Positions 19,824 through 30,730 of a DNA stretch of 64,000 nt are shown one piece after another. The notes beneath the pieces are model-generated. The model was not told the origin of the DNA. It did no database searches and worked only from the letters and a program-made list of their open reading frames with translations. Source of the DNA: Taxillus chinensis. Taxonomy: Eukaryota; Streptophyta; Magnoliopsida; Santalales; Loranthaceae. The stretch spans positions 51,269,569 through 51,333,568 of the forward strand of contig CM042085.1 in NCBI GenBank assembly GCA_023512835.1, read 5' to 3'. The number at the start of each line of letters is the position of its first letter. Position 1 is the stretch's first letter. A program made the translations under genes and the position numbers.

Positions 19824-21470
19824 ATGGCAGAAGAAACAGAGAACAGACTCATGGAGTTGGAACAATCACAACAAACCCTACAGGGGCAAATGTCTGCAAT
19901 AATGGAAATGCTCACAAAATTGACTGAAGAAAGAAGAAGAATTCCGACCGGGGGAACTACCAATCACCATCAAGAGCAGGGACAGGAGGCTGTTCAGTCA
20001 CCCAACCTGGCTCCAAGCCAGGCACCCACATACCATCCTGCTATGGCACAACCTCCTACCCCAAATCAAACTCATTTCACTATGCCCGCACCAGGAAATG
20101 TAATGGAAGCGGTGGGTTCCCTAGCTCCTCAGGAAAATATTGAGTCTGTCGCTCTACGCCGACTCGAGGAAAGATTGAAAGCCGTAGAAGGCACTGACAG
20201 TTATGGCATGACCAGCCCACAAGACTTATGCTTAGTCCCTGGAGTGGTGCTGCCACCAAAATTCAAAATGCCAGAGTTTGAAAAATTCAACGGGACCTGA
20301 TGTCCAAAGACACATTTGGCCATGTCTTGTCAAAAGATGGCCGCTTATCTTTGGTGAAGACAAGCTCCTCATGCATTGTTTCCAGGAAAGCCTAACTGGG
20401 GCATCCCTTCGATGGTACTTTCAGCTAAATGGAAACCGCGTCAAGACATGGAAAGAATTAGCTACTTCCTTCTTGGCACAGTACAAACATGTCACCGAAT
20501 TGGCGCTGGATCGATTAACCCTGCAGTCCATGGAAAAGGGATCCGAGGAGAATTTCAAAGATTATGCATGAAGATGGAGAGAGGCCGCTGTGGAGGTCCA
20601 ACCTCCTCTTACCGAAAGAGAACTCACCACTCTTTTTATCAACACACTAAAAGGCGTATACTACGAGAAGTTGATAGGTAACGTCTCCAATAGCTTTGCA
20701 GACTTGGTTGCATCCGGTGAACGCATAGAAAGTGGAATTAAAGGAGGAAAGCTAAAGGGTGATGCGGCTGAGGCATCAAAATGGTTTCAACCACCAGCAA
20801 AGAAGAAGGAAAATGAGAGCAACCTGGTATACCAAGCGCACCAGTCAATACAACCAACATTCTACCAAGCGTCAGGGTGCTATAGAGGGTCACCGGTAGC
20901 TGCTTATGCTGCACCTGCACCACCTCCCCAATTCATGCCATACCTGCCGCAAGGAGGGGTTCCATTTCCATATCCAATGACACCTAATCCGTTTCAACTG
21001 AGAGCGCCATACCCAGAGCAACCAAGGCCAGCAAGTCAGGAAGGACCGGGAGCCTCATTCCAAGGACAGGGGCAACCGAAGGCCCAGACCCAGCAAGCAG
21101 GAGCGAATCAGGCTTCTCGCCGACCACGACAGGAGTTCGACCCGATCCCAATGACATATGCCGAATTATATCCCAAGCTTTTAGAAGCAAGGATGGTAAC
21201 TCCTATACCCTTGGGAGAAATAAAGACTCCTCCCCCGGCCTGGTATAAGCCAGATGCTAGATGTGAGTATCATGCAGGTGGAGCTGGACATGATATCGAG
21301 AATTGTATAACATTCAAAAGGAAGGTTCAGGCATTAAAGGATGCAAAATGGCTGGATTTCTCCGCACTGTCTGGGACGCCAAATGTGAACAGCAATCCTC
21401 TCCCAGAACACTCCAATAATGTTGCTAGTATCGAAAATGAAGCAGGTTGGAAAGGGTCTCCCAAGTACAA
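19824..21470 (+). pseudogene. Tat gag (capsid/nucleocapsid), broken
   Basis: The start ATG at 19824 opens a coiled coil (MAEETENRLMELEQSQQTLQ...). A frameshift near 20297 moves from KMPEFEKFNGT into the frame carrying the retrotransposon gag core: HCFQESLTGASLRWYFQL, FLAQYKHVTELALDRLTLQ, and after a TGA at 20569-20571, WREAAVEVQPPLTEREL and FADLVASGERIE. A proline-rich linker (about 20830-21130) precedes a zinc-knuckle-like CEYHAGGAGHDIENC (about 21262-21306). A second knuckle, CPYHKMSRGHDIVEC, lies in the next frame at about 21570-21615, after a shift near 21450-21550. Gag would form virus-like particles and bind the RNA; this copy is inactive. Confidence 0.85.
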
Positions 21471-23028
21471 ATGGAGAAAACACATTTGTTTACTCTGTTA
21501 CAGGAACATGGCTATATACTTGCTAAAGACACGCCAAGGGTGGGAAAAGGAATAGATGGGGAAAAACAATGCCCTTATCACAAGATGTCACGGGGACATG
21601 ACATCGTAGAATGCACTGAGTTTTCCGAGGTGGTGCAAAAACTCATGGACCAAAGGATGATAGAATTCTCAAGAGGAGGAATGGACAACCAAAGCCACAT
21701 GATCCAAGAAGATCATTCACACAAATCGCCATGGGTGCCAACACCCCTTGTCTTAACTGTTAAGGCTCCGGAGAACCCATTACTGCCACATGGAATCAAG
21801 CCTCTCACTATCCATGCCTCAAGTCTCGTGCCAGACAAGGGGGAAAGGACCGAAATCCCACAACTACCGCATGGAATTGCACCCCTCACCATAGGTGTTC
21901 CTGCTCCTTTCCCCTATAAAACTGATAAAGCAGTCCCATGGAATTACAGTTGTGAAGTAGTCCAGGGAGCCACTGCAGCAGAGAAGATAACTAGGAGTGG
22001 TAAGGCTTATGCCCCTGATATGGCTGACAAAGCAAGGAAGGAAAAAGCTGTAGAACTAGACATTGAGCCAACGCTAGAGGCAACAAAGAAAGGAGCACCG
22101 GTCACTGAAAAAGAGACATTGGAATTCCTGAAATTCATGAAACAGAGCGAGTATAATATTGTGGATCAGCTAAGCCGACAACCGGCTCGCATCTCCTTGC
22201 TCTCATTAATGATGGATTCCCAACCTCACTGGGAAGCACTGCTGAAAGTTCTGAGCCAAGCCTATGTTCCACCGACCGTCTCAATGGCAAATGTTGACGG
22301 AATCACCCGTAAGCTCATCATGAACAACGTCATTAGCTTTGGAGATGACGAGCTACCCCAGGAAGGGAAAGGACATATAAAAGCTTTGCACATCACGGTC
22401 AAATGCAAGGAGCACACCATAGCCTGCGTACTCATTGACAACGGCTCGGCCTTGAACATTATGCCCTTGCATATACCGCAAGAACTTCCAATTGACGCGC
22501 GTCTATATGCGTCCCTGTACGATGAAGGTACGGGCATTCGATGGAGGAAAGCGTGACGTGGTGGGAACTCTAGATATTCCACTCATGATTGGGCCAACTA
22601 CTTTTACGGTGGAATTTCAGGTGATGGACATCACGCCATATTACAGCTGTTTGTTGGGAAGACCCTGGATCCACATGGCAAGAGCGGTGCCATCAAGTCT
22701 CCACCAGAAGATGAAGTTTGCAATGGGGGACCAGCTCATTTGCATCTCTGGCGAGACAAGTTTCCTCGTCACCAAACCGGCATCAGTTCCTTATATTGAA
22801 AGCAACGAAGATGTGCCAGAATGCTCCTATCGGGCTTTTGAGATGGTGAATGTCGCTTCTGCCCCAGACCATCGTCTCTCGAAGGCAGCAAAAATGGTTG
22901 CAGCCACTATGATCAAACAGGGGTACAAACCGGGGCAAGGATTAGGCCTGACAGCTCAAGGGATTCAGAAGCCCCTGACCATCCGAGAAAATACCAAAAA
23001 GTTTGGGCTAGGCTACGTCCCTACAAAA
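21447..23028 (+). pseudogene. Tat gag-pro tail: second zinc knuckle, aspartic protease, G-patch
   Basis: One frame (to 22556) carries the second knuckle, a linker, KAYAPDMADK and VDQLSRQPARISLLSLM. The protease active site LIDNGSALNIMP follows (about 22432-22470); Tat elements commonly show this D-N-G-S form. A frameshift near 22510 leads into MKVRAFDGGKRDVVG, VEFQVMDITPYYSCLLGRPW and IHMARAVPSSLHQKMKF, the second half of the protease domain. After it, AAKMVAATMIKQGYKPGQGL and GLTAQGIQKPL with FGLGYVPTK (about 22887-23022) form a G-patch motif, an RNA-binding glycine-rich module known in this retroelement position. RT should come next but is deleted; the frame ends in the LTR fragment at 23058. 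Confidence 0.85.
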
Positions 23029-23759
23029 ATGTTTTTCAAAAACGTTTTCAATAAATAATTTTCAAAATGTTTTCAAAAAAAAAAAAAAGAAGAAGAAAAC
23101 AAAACAAACAAACAAAAAACAAAACAAAACAAAAAAAAAAAAAAAAATGTTTTTTTTAATAAAATGTTTTTTAAAATCTCTTCAACAACATGTTTTCCAA
23201 ATATCTTCCAACAAAAACAAAAAAACAAAAAAAAACAACAAAAAATATAGAAAAACAAACACAAAATGCATGTTCTAACTCAAACCAAAAAAAGAGGGAA
23301 AAATAAACAAATATTTTTTAGGATTTCGATTTCCAAGAGCAAAACAAAAAAATAAACCAATCCCTAGGATCTCATTATCCACTTCAAAAATCCAAAACCT
23401 TTAGGATTCCCTTTAGAAATTTAGGATAAATCCATTTTAACCATGACTTTAATAAATAACTTAGCCAAATAAAAGTCATAAACTTTTTAACTTAGCCCAG
23501 TCATGGCAGTATAAATAAAATAAAACCTCCTCATCCTAAATTAGATACCAAAAGGGCGCTGTAGGGGTGCTAATCCTTCCCTACACGTAACCAACTCCCG
23601 AACCCATATCTGATAACGCAGACCACACACTTAAAACTACTCAAAGTAGAGGGTATCCAACTGTACCCCGAAAACAGTTGGTGGCGACTCTAAATTTTCT
23701 CACCATTGGTTTAGTTTGAGCTCACCCCAAAAGGGCCCGGACGAAAACCAGTGATGACA
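23029..23759 (+). repeat. Truncated 3' LTR of the Tat element
   Basis: 731 bp matching 16699-17447 of the 5' LTR, differing mainly in A-run lengths and a few substitutions (for example GGGCACTGTAGG against GGGCGCTGTAGG). It ends GTGATGACA and is followed by the target duplication. The first 2.27 kb of the LTR are missing. Confidence 0.93.
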
Positions 23760-24433
23760 ATATGCACCGAGGGCAAGCCTGTGTGGCGACTGTGGCCGGG
23801 CATATTGCGCTGTGGACAGGCTAAGGCCTGAGTTGAGCCGTTGAGCTCGTGGAGCTAGGCTTGAGTGCCCTGAGCTGGGATCCCATGGAGGATCGTGGAC
23901 AAGTTGTCCTGATGTTTGTTGCAGGCTGAGTCTTGATGATTGTACACACTACACGGTGCACGAGTACACTGAGCATATAGTATAGACTTATATGTGTTGC
24001 ATGATGTGGAGTGTTAGGGTCACCTACTGAGCTTGTCGCTCACCTCTACTTGTGGTTTACCCTTTTCAGGTGTGACCCGAGACTAGTAGAGGACTTTCTT
24101 CCAGGAGGACTCCCACTACTCTGATGTATGATACAGTTATATTCTGTATTGTTTTATGTGATATCCCGGACATGGGTCCGTGGACAGTTGTATTTGCATA
24201 CTGTATGATGTGATGTCTGTATGACTGTTTGACTCTTTGTATGCATGATGATATATGGGAAAGTACAAGATTACCCTTGATGTATGACTGTACAGGGTTG
24301 CATATTTGATTTCGCACCCACGGTGTAGTCTCTATTGGTGCTAGTCACTAACCCCTTGACCTTTCGGGTGCGGGCAAGGGGAAGTCATGTACCCGGTTCC
24401 AGGTTCCTTGGAATTCGGGGGCGTGACAGACAT

Positions 24434-24564
24434 ACCCATAATCTAGGCTCAAAGCCATCGCCAGCCTAGGCAATCATGCCACATTGATATCCATACCTTA
24501 TGCGCATAGGAACACAAGCACAATATTCAGTAAAACAAATTATCACGAAATGTGTTCTCAATAT
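24434..24564. other. Short flank between two LTR insertions
   Basis: 131 bp of unassigned sequence between the GACAT duplication and the next LTR. It probably continues the decayed repeat seen before 12629. Confidence 0.4.
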
Positions 24565-24799
24565 TGTAATGATTCGTGTTTGGGGTTCTGGTAGTTAACC
24601 ATGTGATGGAGTGCACATTAAGGGATATGAATATTAGTACGACGACATATGCATCGAATAGAGCGTTTTTGACTGTGAGTGGGTCCAATTCAGAGTTGGA
24701 GCCTTGAAAGGCTAATTTTGGGGTTTTTGTGGTGTGGTCGAGTGACTTTGTAATCAAGGTCTTATTTCGAAACACAAATCTCAGTACAGTTATAGAGTC

Positions 24800-25259
24800 T
24801 AAGGGCTTTACAAGTCCCACATCAGCTGAGTAGGAAAACGAAGCGTGCCTCTTAAGAGGGCATAGAGACCTCTCTTAGCACGAGGCCTTTTGGGGTGCCT
24901 GTGTGGCACTACCAAGAACAAAACCGGAGATTGGGATTGGGCCCTGAACCAGACAATATCATGCTACGGGGGACTTGGGCTATTACAGGTGGTATCAGAG
25001 CTGGGGACCGGGTTGGTGTGCCATAGTCCCACGGGGACGTGGGCCTCCTAAGGAGGGTGGATTAGAGAGTCTGAGGACTTTGCAAGTCCCACATCGGCTG
25101 GGTAGGAGAACGAAGCGTGCCTCTTAAGAGGGCGTGGACACCTCTCCTAGCACAAGACCTTTTGGGGTGCCTGTGTAGCACTGCCAAAAACAAAATCGGA
25201 GATTGGGCTTGGGCCCTGAATCGGACAATATCGTGCTACGGGAGACTTGGGCTATTACA
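24800..25259 (+). mobile_element. TRIM (miniature LTR retrotransposon) with two 188-bp LTRs
   Basis: Direct repeats at 24800-24987 and 25072-25259 are both 188 bp. They share AAGTCCCACATC(A/G)GCTG, CGAAGCGTGCCTCTTAAGAG and the end CTTGGGCTATTACA. After the first repeat, TGGTATCAGAGC at 24990-25001 is a primer site for initiator tRNA-Met, and a purine-rich GGAGGGTGGATTAGAGAG precedes the second. The internal part is only 84 bp and has no ORF, which defines a TRIM. The exact ends are uncertain by a few bases; ATAG is found at both flanks. About 20 differences separate the LTRs, so the insertion is old. Confidence 0.88.
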
Positions 25260-26476
25260 ATAGTGATGTACTTGTCAAACAGAGCGTTTTGACAGTAATT
25301 GGGCTTGATTTGGAGTCAGGACTGTCACGCCCCGGATTTCTGACTCGGGGAAACAGTACCTGACTCCCCATTCACCCACACGGAGGGCAACGGGGTTGGA
25401 TTACTGGATGCCACACAAACAAGACTAACAATTACAATAAATCAAACAAGCCACATCTTTATTTAATTTCAAACATTTAAGGTTCACAAACCAACCATGT
25501 TCCTTACTACAATTCAATTCCCTTAGTACATTTCCCCCCTTGGGGTTACATAAATTATGAAATTACATCACTGAAGTGAACAATAAAATGAAGATGGTCT
25601 TCCACCTTGGTGTATCCACCTAACGCCTGTAAGTCCCTGGAAAACAAGCAAACACAGTAGGAGGGGTAAGCAACCACAGCTCAGTAGGGATCAAGTCTCC
25701 CTAACCCTTCCCATGCTCCTAGCGGCTACATGCATGTGCACAGGTGTAGTGACGTGGCAGTATTAAGAAAAATAAAGCATTCCACACAAGCGGGCGTAAC
25801 CTCAGCCCCAGCCACACTGGCTAACAAACCACATCTCAAGCAAGTAATTTAACCGCCTCTTCAGGCCACTGATTTTACCGCCTCTCAGGCAAAGTAATTT
25901 AACCGCCTCTTCAAGCCACTGGTTTAACCGCCTCTCAGGCAAAGTAATTTAACCGCCTCTTCAGGCCAGATACCATAGTCATGCACACAACATACACCAC
26001 GGTCACTCAAGCATAAAACCAAACACTTAGTGTGCACCCGTTCCAAAGTGCACAAACCCAGCCGTTCAGGCAATAGAACAAACACCCAGCATACATACAT
26101 ACACCAAAATCACAAGTCCAGCCACACATGCATATTATCAAACATGTAATAGGCATATACACACAGCTATATTCACATAGGCATTTCATCGAACATATAA
26201 CATGCACTGACCACCCAACAACAGAATCACACCAAAATGCCATTGAAGGCCAACATCCATATAGGAGATCACACTTATATGGATTTATATATACATAATA
26301 GCAGGTATAGACCGAATTCTACCTAAGAACCCTAGGACAGAGAGGGATTAGCAGAAACAGAACCCCTACCTCAAGTAAAATGCAACAACATAGCAATGTT
26401 CCCATGCCGAACGCCGTCCGCCCACGAGACACCGACCACCCACGCAAGATGCCCTACAGCAACCAGGAGCTCTCCT

Positions 26477-26480
<4 letters not shown>

Positions 26481-26546
<66 letters not shown>
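26481..26546. repeat. TC microsatellite (about 33 units)
   Basis: An uninterrupted (TC)n run. On the element's own strand it is a GA run in the transcribed leader, downstream of the TATA box. Sister LTRs keep only short versions (about 38671-38690 and 50243-50265), so it expanded in this copy. Confidence 0.97.
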
Positions 26547-26547
<1 letters not shown>

Positions 26548-26602
26548 ACGACGGTGGTGGAGCAACAAACCCTAAACCTAAAACAGAGGGGCTTCTCCTC
26601 CT

Positions 26603-26678
26603 TATATAGACAACACAACATCAAAACGACGTAGTTTTGATTAAGTGAATCCCAGCATCAAAACGACGTAGTTTTGAT
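26603..26678 (-). promoter_or_regulatory. LTR promoter: TATA box plus two ACGT near-palindromes
   Basis: On the minus strand the order is near-palindrome (26657-26678), near-palindrome (26620-26641), then TATATAAGG (26603-26608). Each 22-bp near-palindrome has the core AAAACGACGTAGTTTT with an ACGT centre, a typical bZIP-type site. The pair sits about 12 to 75 bp upstream of the TATA box. The same arrangement is kept at 38749-38824 and 50323-50399. Confidence 0.75.
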
Positions 26679-28254
26679 GGAACAAGCTATGACCTTCCCA
26701 CATCCATACACACCAAAATATCCACAATTCCAACATGGTCCTTTGGGAAAAGATGATTAGAATAACAAAACTAAGGTAACCATGCAAAAATATGCCTGCA
26801 CGCCAATTTGAACGCCAATTCCCCAATTGGCGTGCAGCTCCAAATGCACTCAAACTTTACCCCAAGCCTTCTTGCATCATGTAAAAGACATCCATGCAAA
26901 AATAACCTTGCACGCCAAATGGGTCCAATTCGCGTGCACGTCCTTTTGGCCTGAAACTTCTGTGGTAGATAGAAGACATCATTCTAAGAATCTTTTGCTC
27001 TGCACGCCAATTCATCTGAGCCCATCTACTAGGTCAAAATAAATCTCCAAAACCTGACAAAATAGCCTAAAAGCGCCTGTATATGCATAGCATCTTCCTA
27101 GGGCATAAATGCACATTATCACTTGTCACATGCACCTCCCAAAAGTCCCCTCTTGGGCTCATCTCTTACCTCAAACTTGTGCACCAACATCCAAGGTGTT
27201 TGTGGTTAACTTCTTACACACGGGTCATTACAAGGATCCTATAAGGGTAATTTTGATATTTTAATGAATTAAATGTGGGAGAGTATAAATAGGGCAATGA
27301 AAACCCAAATCCCTAAGTGTCATACGTGCATGGCTTTCTACAGAGAGGAAGAGGAGAGGACAGAGAAAGAGAAAGGAGAAAGAGAAATAGACGATCCAGA
27401 GCTCAAATTGATCAAAGTCGAGGTAGGGATTCGTTCTTCTCACTCCTATATTATTGATTATGCTTGCTAGAGTAGCTAAAACATGTGAATTAACTTCCAA
27501 TTCTTGGAATTGGAAGTATGAACCCTAGAGTTTGAGAAACTCGATTTATGTTGTTTTGGTATGAATTAATGTTGTTTTAGTAGCCTAAGATGGCTAGGAT
27601 GAGTTAGAAAGCCATTTGGGGGATGAATTAGTGCTTAAAAATGGAGATTTAACGGGTATAATTTGGTTTTGGGATGAAACCGGGAAGAACGCAGTCAACA
27701 GTTCACGATTGGGGAATTGCTCGAGGCTAACTTCGAGTAGAGTGTCGAGCAGAGCCTCGAGAATGTTGTTTGAGCTTAGAGTGTTGAGCAGCGTCAAGCA
27801 AGGTGTCTCGAGCAGTTAGACAGTGCAATTGCCAGTGTATGTTGACAGGGTGCCTGGACCCATTTACATTGTAACCATTAAGTCTCTCCACAATTAATGT
27901 AAATAAGGAAATACCCCCATTTAAATTCAAAGAAAAATACTAGAAAATCAAATTCCTACTCCTTTAAAATGTGAAAAACGGGATTTAGTGTAAAATCCCG
28001 GAAATATGCAGTTTTTCATAGTGGTGACTTTTTGGAAAGTGGGGTTAGACCTCTTCGAAAAATCCCCAAAAATCAGATTATCTCAGTTATGGTATGAGAA
28101 GCCAATGTTAGGACTTTTTATTTCAAGAAAATAGCTTCTACGAAAATCCTCTCTCTTGGTCAAGACATGAGGATAGAGTTGTGAACTTAAGTGGTCATGT
28201 GGGCTTGTGAGGTTACCTTGGTAAGCCTAGGAGGCTACTATTGAGGGCCTGGAA

Positions 28255-28530
28255 AGTGAGAGGTGTTCAGAGCCTATGAGGCTACTGTACCTGAGAGGTA
28301 ATACAAGAATATACCTAAGAGGTAATACATTAATGTACCTGAGAGGTAATATTGTACCTGAACGTTATGGCAGGGCCTGAGGTAATACTGTACCTGAGAG
28401 TTAAGGCGGGGCCTAAGGTAATACTGTACCTGAGAGGTAATATACCTTAGAGGTAATAGAATATTGTGCTTGAGAGGTAATGCTATACCCAAAGGGCAAT
28501 ACGATGCCTGAGAGGCCATACTATGCTTGA
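28255..28530 (+). repeat. Degenerate GAGAGGTAATA array
   Basis: Roughly a dozen imperfect copies of TACCTGAGAGGTAATA, 14-26 bp apart, lie at the truncated end of the host LTR and stop where copia gag sequence begins at 28531. No coding meaning is seen. Confidence 0.8.
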
Positions 28531-30730
28531 GAACTGGAAAAGGAAAGACAAATCCGTCAAAAGTGGCAAGACTCTGCTGAGATTGCAGCCCACTTTAGGA
28601 CTACTCTAGATGTTAAAAGTCTAGCCTTAGGTCTAGGTTTCTCTGAAGACCAAATAACCAAGGCCCAGACTTACTCTGTTCAGACCAAGTGTCTTGCTGG
28701 CTTTATTCCTGATGGCAGTGTGCTCGTTGAGTGTGGAAAGGAGGTACAGATCGCTGTTGCTAGTTCACCCAAACAAGTAACACCCGAACTCAAAGATCTG
28801 GGTACTGTTGCATCTCAGGACAGTGATGCAGTAGTTGCTAAGAAAGACCTGAAAGCTGAACCCTCAGTCAACCTGTCCTCTACATCCCAATGCAAGGGTA
28901 AGGGTGTAGTTATCTCAGAGACAAAACTAAGTAGACACACTACTACATTTGAGATTGGTTCATCCAGTAAAGCTGCTGCCTTCCAGCCTAAGTTTGTCTC
29001 TGATGGAGGAGTTAAGAACGGTCTAGGATATGTGAGAAAACCTAGGAAACCTCTTAACACTCCAGCAAAACCCTTGAGACAGAGTGTTTAACCTAAACCT
29101 ATCACATGCCCTATCTGCTGTGAAGTTGGACACCTCTCCTATCAGTGCAGATTCTACCCTAAGTATCTTAGGAAGGAGATTGCCATAGAAATCAGGGTAA
29201 ATCTTAAACATCTTAATTTCACTAAAAATCTGTAGTATAACAGCAACTCTGATAGGAAGAAACATAACAAGCACACAAAGGCTACCCATTCAAAAGACTT
29301 AAAGACCAAGCCTGTGAAGAAAACTGACAAACCTGTGCCTGCTAAAGCTGCTAATGACAACAATAAGGAAGAAAAACGTGCTGAAGCTCTAAAGATTAAC
29401 CCTGCTAATAAATCTAATGAAGGATCACCAAGATTAGCATGGAAAGTTAAATCGGTCCCTTCTTATTGGAAACCTAAACTGTCAACAGCAGCTTTCACTT
29501 ACTCAAAGCCCAATCCTAATTGGGCCCCCAAGACTTAGTTGCTCATTGTGCAGGAACAGGTACCTGAAGCTGAAAGCAGCCACCGGAAACAAAAGATCAA
29601 TTCCAGCAAGTGGTATCTTGATAGTGCCTGTTCTGTGCAGATGACAGATGATGCCTCTCTATTGAGTGAGGTAAGGGAGGTTGCAGCTTCATCTATCACA
29701 TTCAGGGACAATAAAAAGGGTAAGATTGTTGGTAAGGGTACTCTCTCTAATGGTTTTGTGTCCATTCAAAATGTATCTGTTGTTCAGGGTCTTAAACATA
29801 ACCTGTTGAGCATAAGTCAATTGTGTGACAAGGGTTATGAAGTTTTGTTCACCAAACACACCTGCACAGTTATGGACCCTGTCTCCAAAGAGGTGAAACT
29901 AAATGGGCATAGACAAGGTAATGTCTACAAGTTGGTCTTTGGTAATGCTCAATCTGATGAACCAATTTGTTTTCTGTCCAAAGCTTCACCTGACATTAGT
30001 TGGTTGTGGCATAAGAGATTCGGCCATTTAAACTTTAAGACTATGTCTAAATTGGCATCTCTGGATTTGGTTGAGGGCTTACCCAAGCATGTTTATAGAA
30101 AGAACACCCGTGCAGGGATTGTCAGCTGGGTAAGCAGGTTAAACATTCTTTTAAGAGTATAGTTAAAACCTCAATCATACAACCTCTCGAACTTCTGCAC
30201 ATGGACCTATGTGGACCAATAAATGTGTCTTCCTTATCTGGTGCACGATACTTTCTTGCAGTAGTAGATGATTATACCAGATACACATGGGTCATGTTTC
30301 TCAAAAACAAATCTGAAACATTTAAGAATCTTGTCGAACTCTTCAATTGGGTCACAAATGTTAAGAGTCTCTCTATTAAGTACATTCGTAGCGATCATGG
30401 CAAGGAATTTGAATTTTCTGATATGCTAGAGTTTTGTACTGAACATGGTATCCAGCATAATTTCTCAGCACCGAGAACTCCACAACAAAATGGAGTAGCT
30501 GAAAGAAAGAATCGACCATTAGTTGAAGCTGCTAGAACCATGTTGACAGGAGCTCAGTTCCCAAAATCCCTATGGGCTGAAGCTATTGCCACTGCTTGTT
30601 ATGTACAAAACAGAACTCTAATTAACAAACGAGCCATGAAAACACCCTATGAGTTATGGAAGGGAAGAAGACCAAACATTGGTCACCTAAGGATCTTCGG
30701 GTGTACTTGCTACATTCTGCCGAAACAATC
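28531..30730 (+). pseudogene. Copia-1 gag C-terminus, protease, integrase (broken)
   Basis: One frame runs 28531-30162 with in-frame stops at 29089-29091 (TAA), near 29234 (TAG) and 29536-29538 (TAG). It encodes a coiled gag tail (ELEKERQIRQKW), a zinc knuckle CPICCEVGHLSYQC (about 29104-29146), the protease region SKWYLDSACSVQMTDD (about 29605-29652; the active site DSG reads DSA), and the pre-integrase domain (LWHKRFGHLNFKTMSKLASL). A frameshift near 30110 precedes the integrase core (30201-30700) with MDLCGPI, IRSDHGKEFEF and PQQNGVAERKN, so the DDE triad is intact. The family sequence ends at RIFGCTCYILPKQ (about 30725); RT/RNase H are missing and the accessory ORF begins. Confidence 0.88.

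Larger units (their letters stand above)
14422..23764 (+). mobile_element. Tat/Ogre-like Ty3 element, internally deleted; TSD ATATG
   Basis: The element spans 14427-23759 with perfect 5-bp duplications ATATG at 14422-14426 and 23760-23764. It holds a full 5' LTR (3021 bp), a tRNA-Arg-type primer site, an upstream ORF1, gag, and protease plus a G-patch motif. RT, RNase H and integrase are missing. At about 23028 the coding sequence passes directly into the 3' LTR at the position equivalent to 16699, so one deletion took both pol and the first 2.27 kb of the 3' LTR. The remaining 3' LTR is almost identical to the matching part of the 5' LTR, so the insertion is recent. The element cannot move on its own. 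Confidence 0.93.
12629..24433 (+). mobile_element. Gypsy solo LTR (2457 bp) split by a Tat element; TSD GACAT
   Basis: The LTR runs 12634-14426 and resumes 23765-24428. It starts TGTAAAGACTCG and ends GGGGGCGTGACA. The 5-bp target duplication GACAT is perfect on both sides (12629-12633 and 24429-24433). No PBS or internal region follows, so this is a solo LTR left by LTR-LTR recombination. Internal landmarks are a TATA-rich box at 12969-12979, a GA microsatellite at 13036-13068, CAGCAG-type repeats around 13465-13520, and two 27-bp arrays at 13545-13875. Relatives are at 4327-5599 (minus), 40666-42527 and, more distantly, 24565-28530. Confidence 0.93.
25318..27237 (-). mobile_element. Tekay-like solo LTR, minus strand (25323-27232); TSD AGGAC/AGGAT
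   Basis: On the plus strand it runs TGTCACGCCCCGG...GGGTCATTACA, so on its own strand it starts TGTAATGACCCG and ends GGGGCGTGACA (1910 bp). Flanks AGGAC and AGGAT match in 4 of 5 bases. Sister copies are 37432-39375 (solo) and 49071-50828 (3' LTR of a partial element). It contains a 26-bp array (AACCGCCTCTTCAGGCCA type, 25845-25972), a long TC microsatellite, a TATA box at 26603-26608 and two ACGT-core near-palindromes. No coding region. Confidence 0.9.
24565..28530 (+). mobile_element. Degenerate gypsy LTR hosting a TRIM and a solo LTR
   Basis: Starts TGTAATGATTCGTGTTTGG, related to the 12634 family. It is interrupted at 24800-25259 (TRIM) and 25323-27232 (minus-strand solo LTR). It resumes at 27238 with a TATA box (AGTATAAATAGGG, about 27286-27298) and a GA-rich leader. 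It shares the blocks CCATTTACATTGTAA (about 27858) and GGAAATACCCCC (about 27907) with 13925-14000 and 41632-41720. A degenerate array of GAGAGGTAATAC-like units occurs at 28255-28530. The LTR's 3' end is missing; copia sequence begins at 28531. Confidence 0.75.

Noticed and set aside
28531..30730. Copia-1 as a possibly active autonomous element
   Set aside because: The 5' LTR, gag start, RT and RNase H are missing, three in-frame stops and a frameshift interrupt the frame, and the protease DSG reads DSA.
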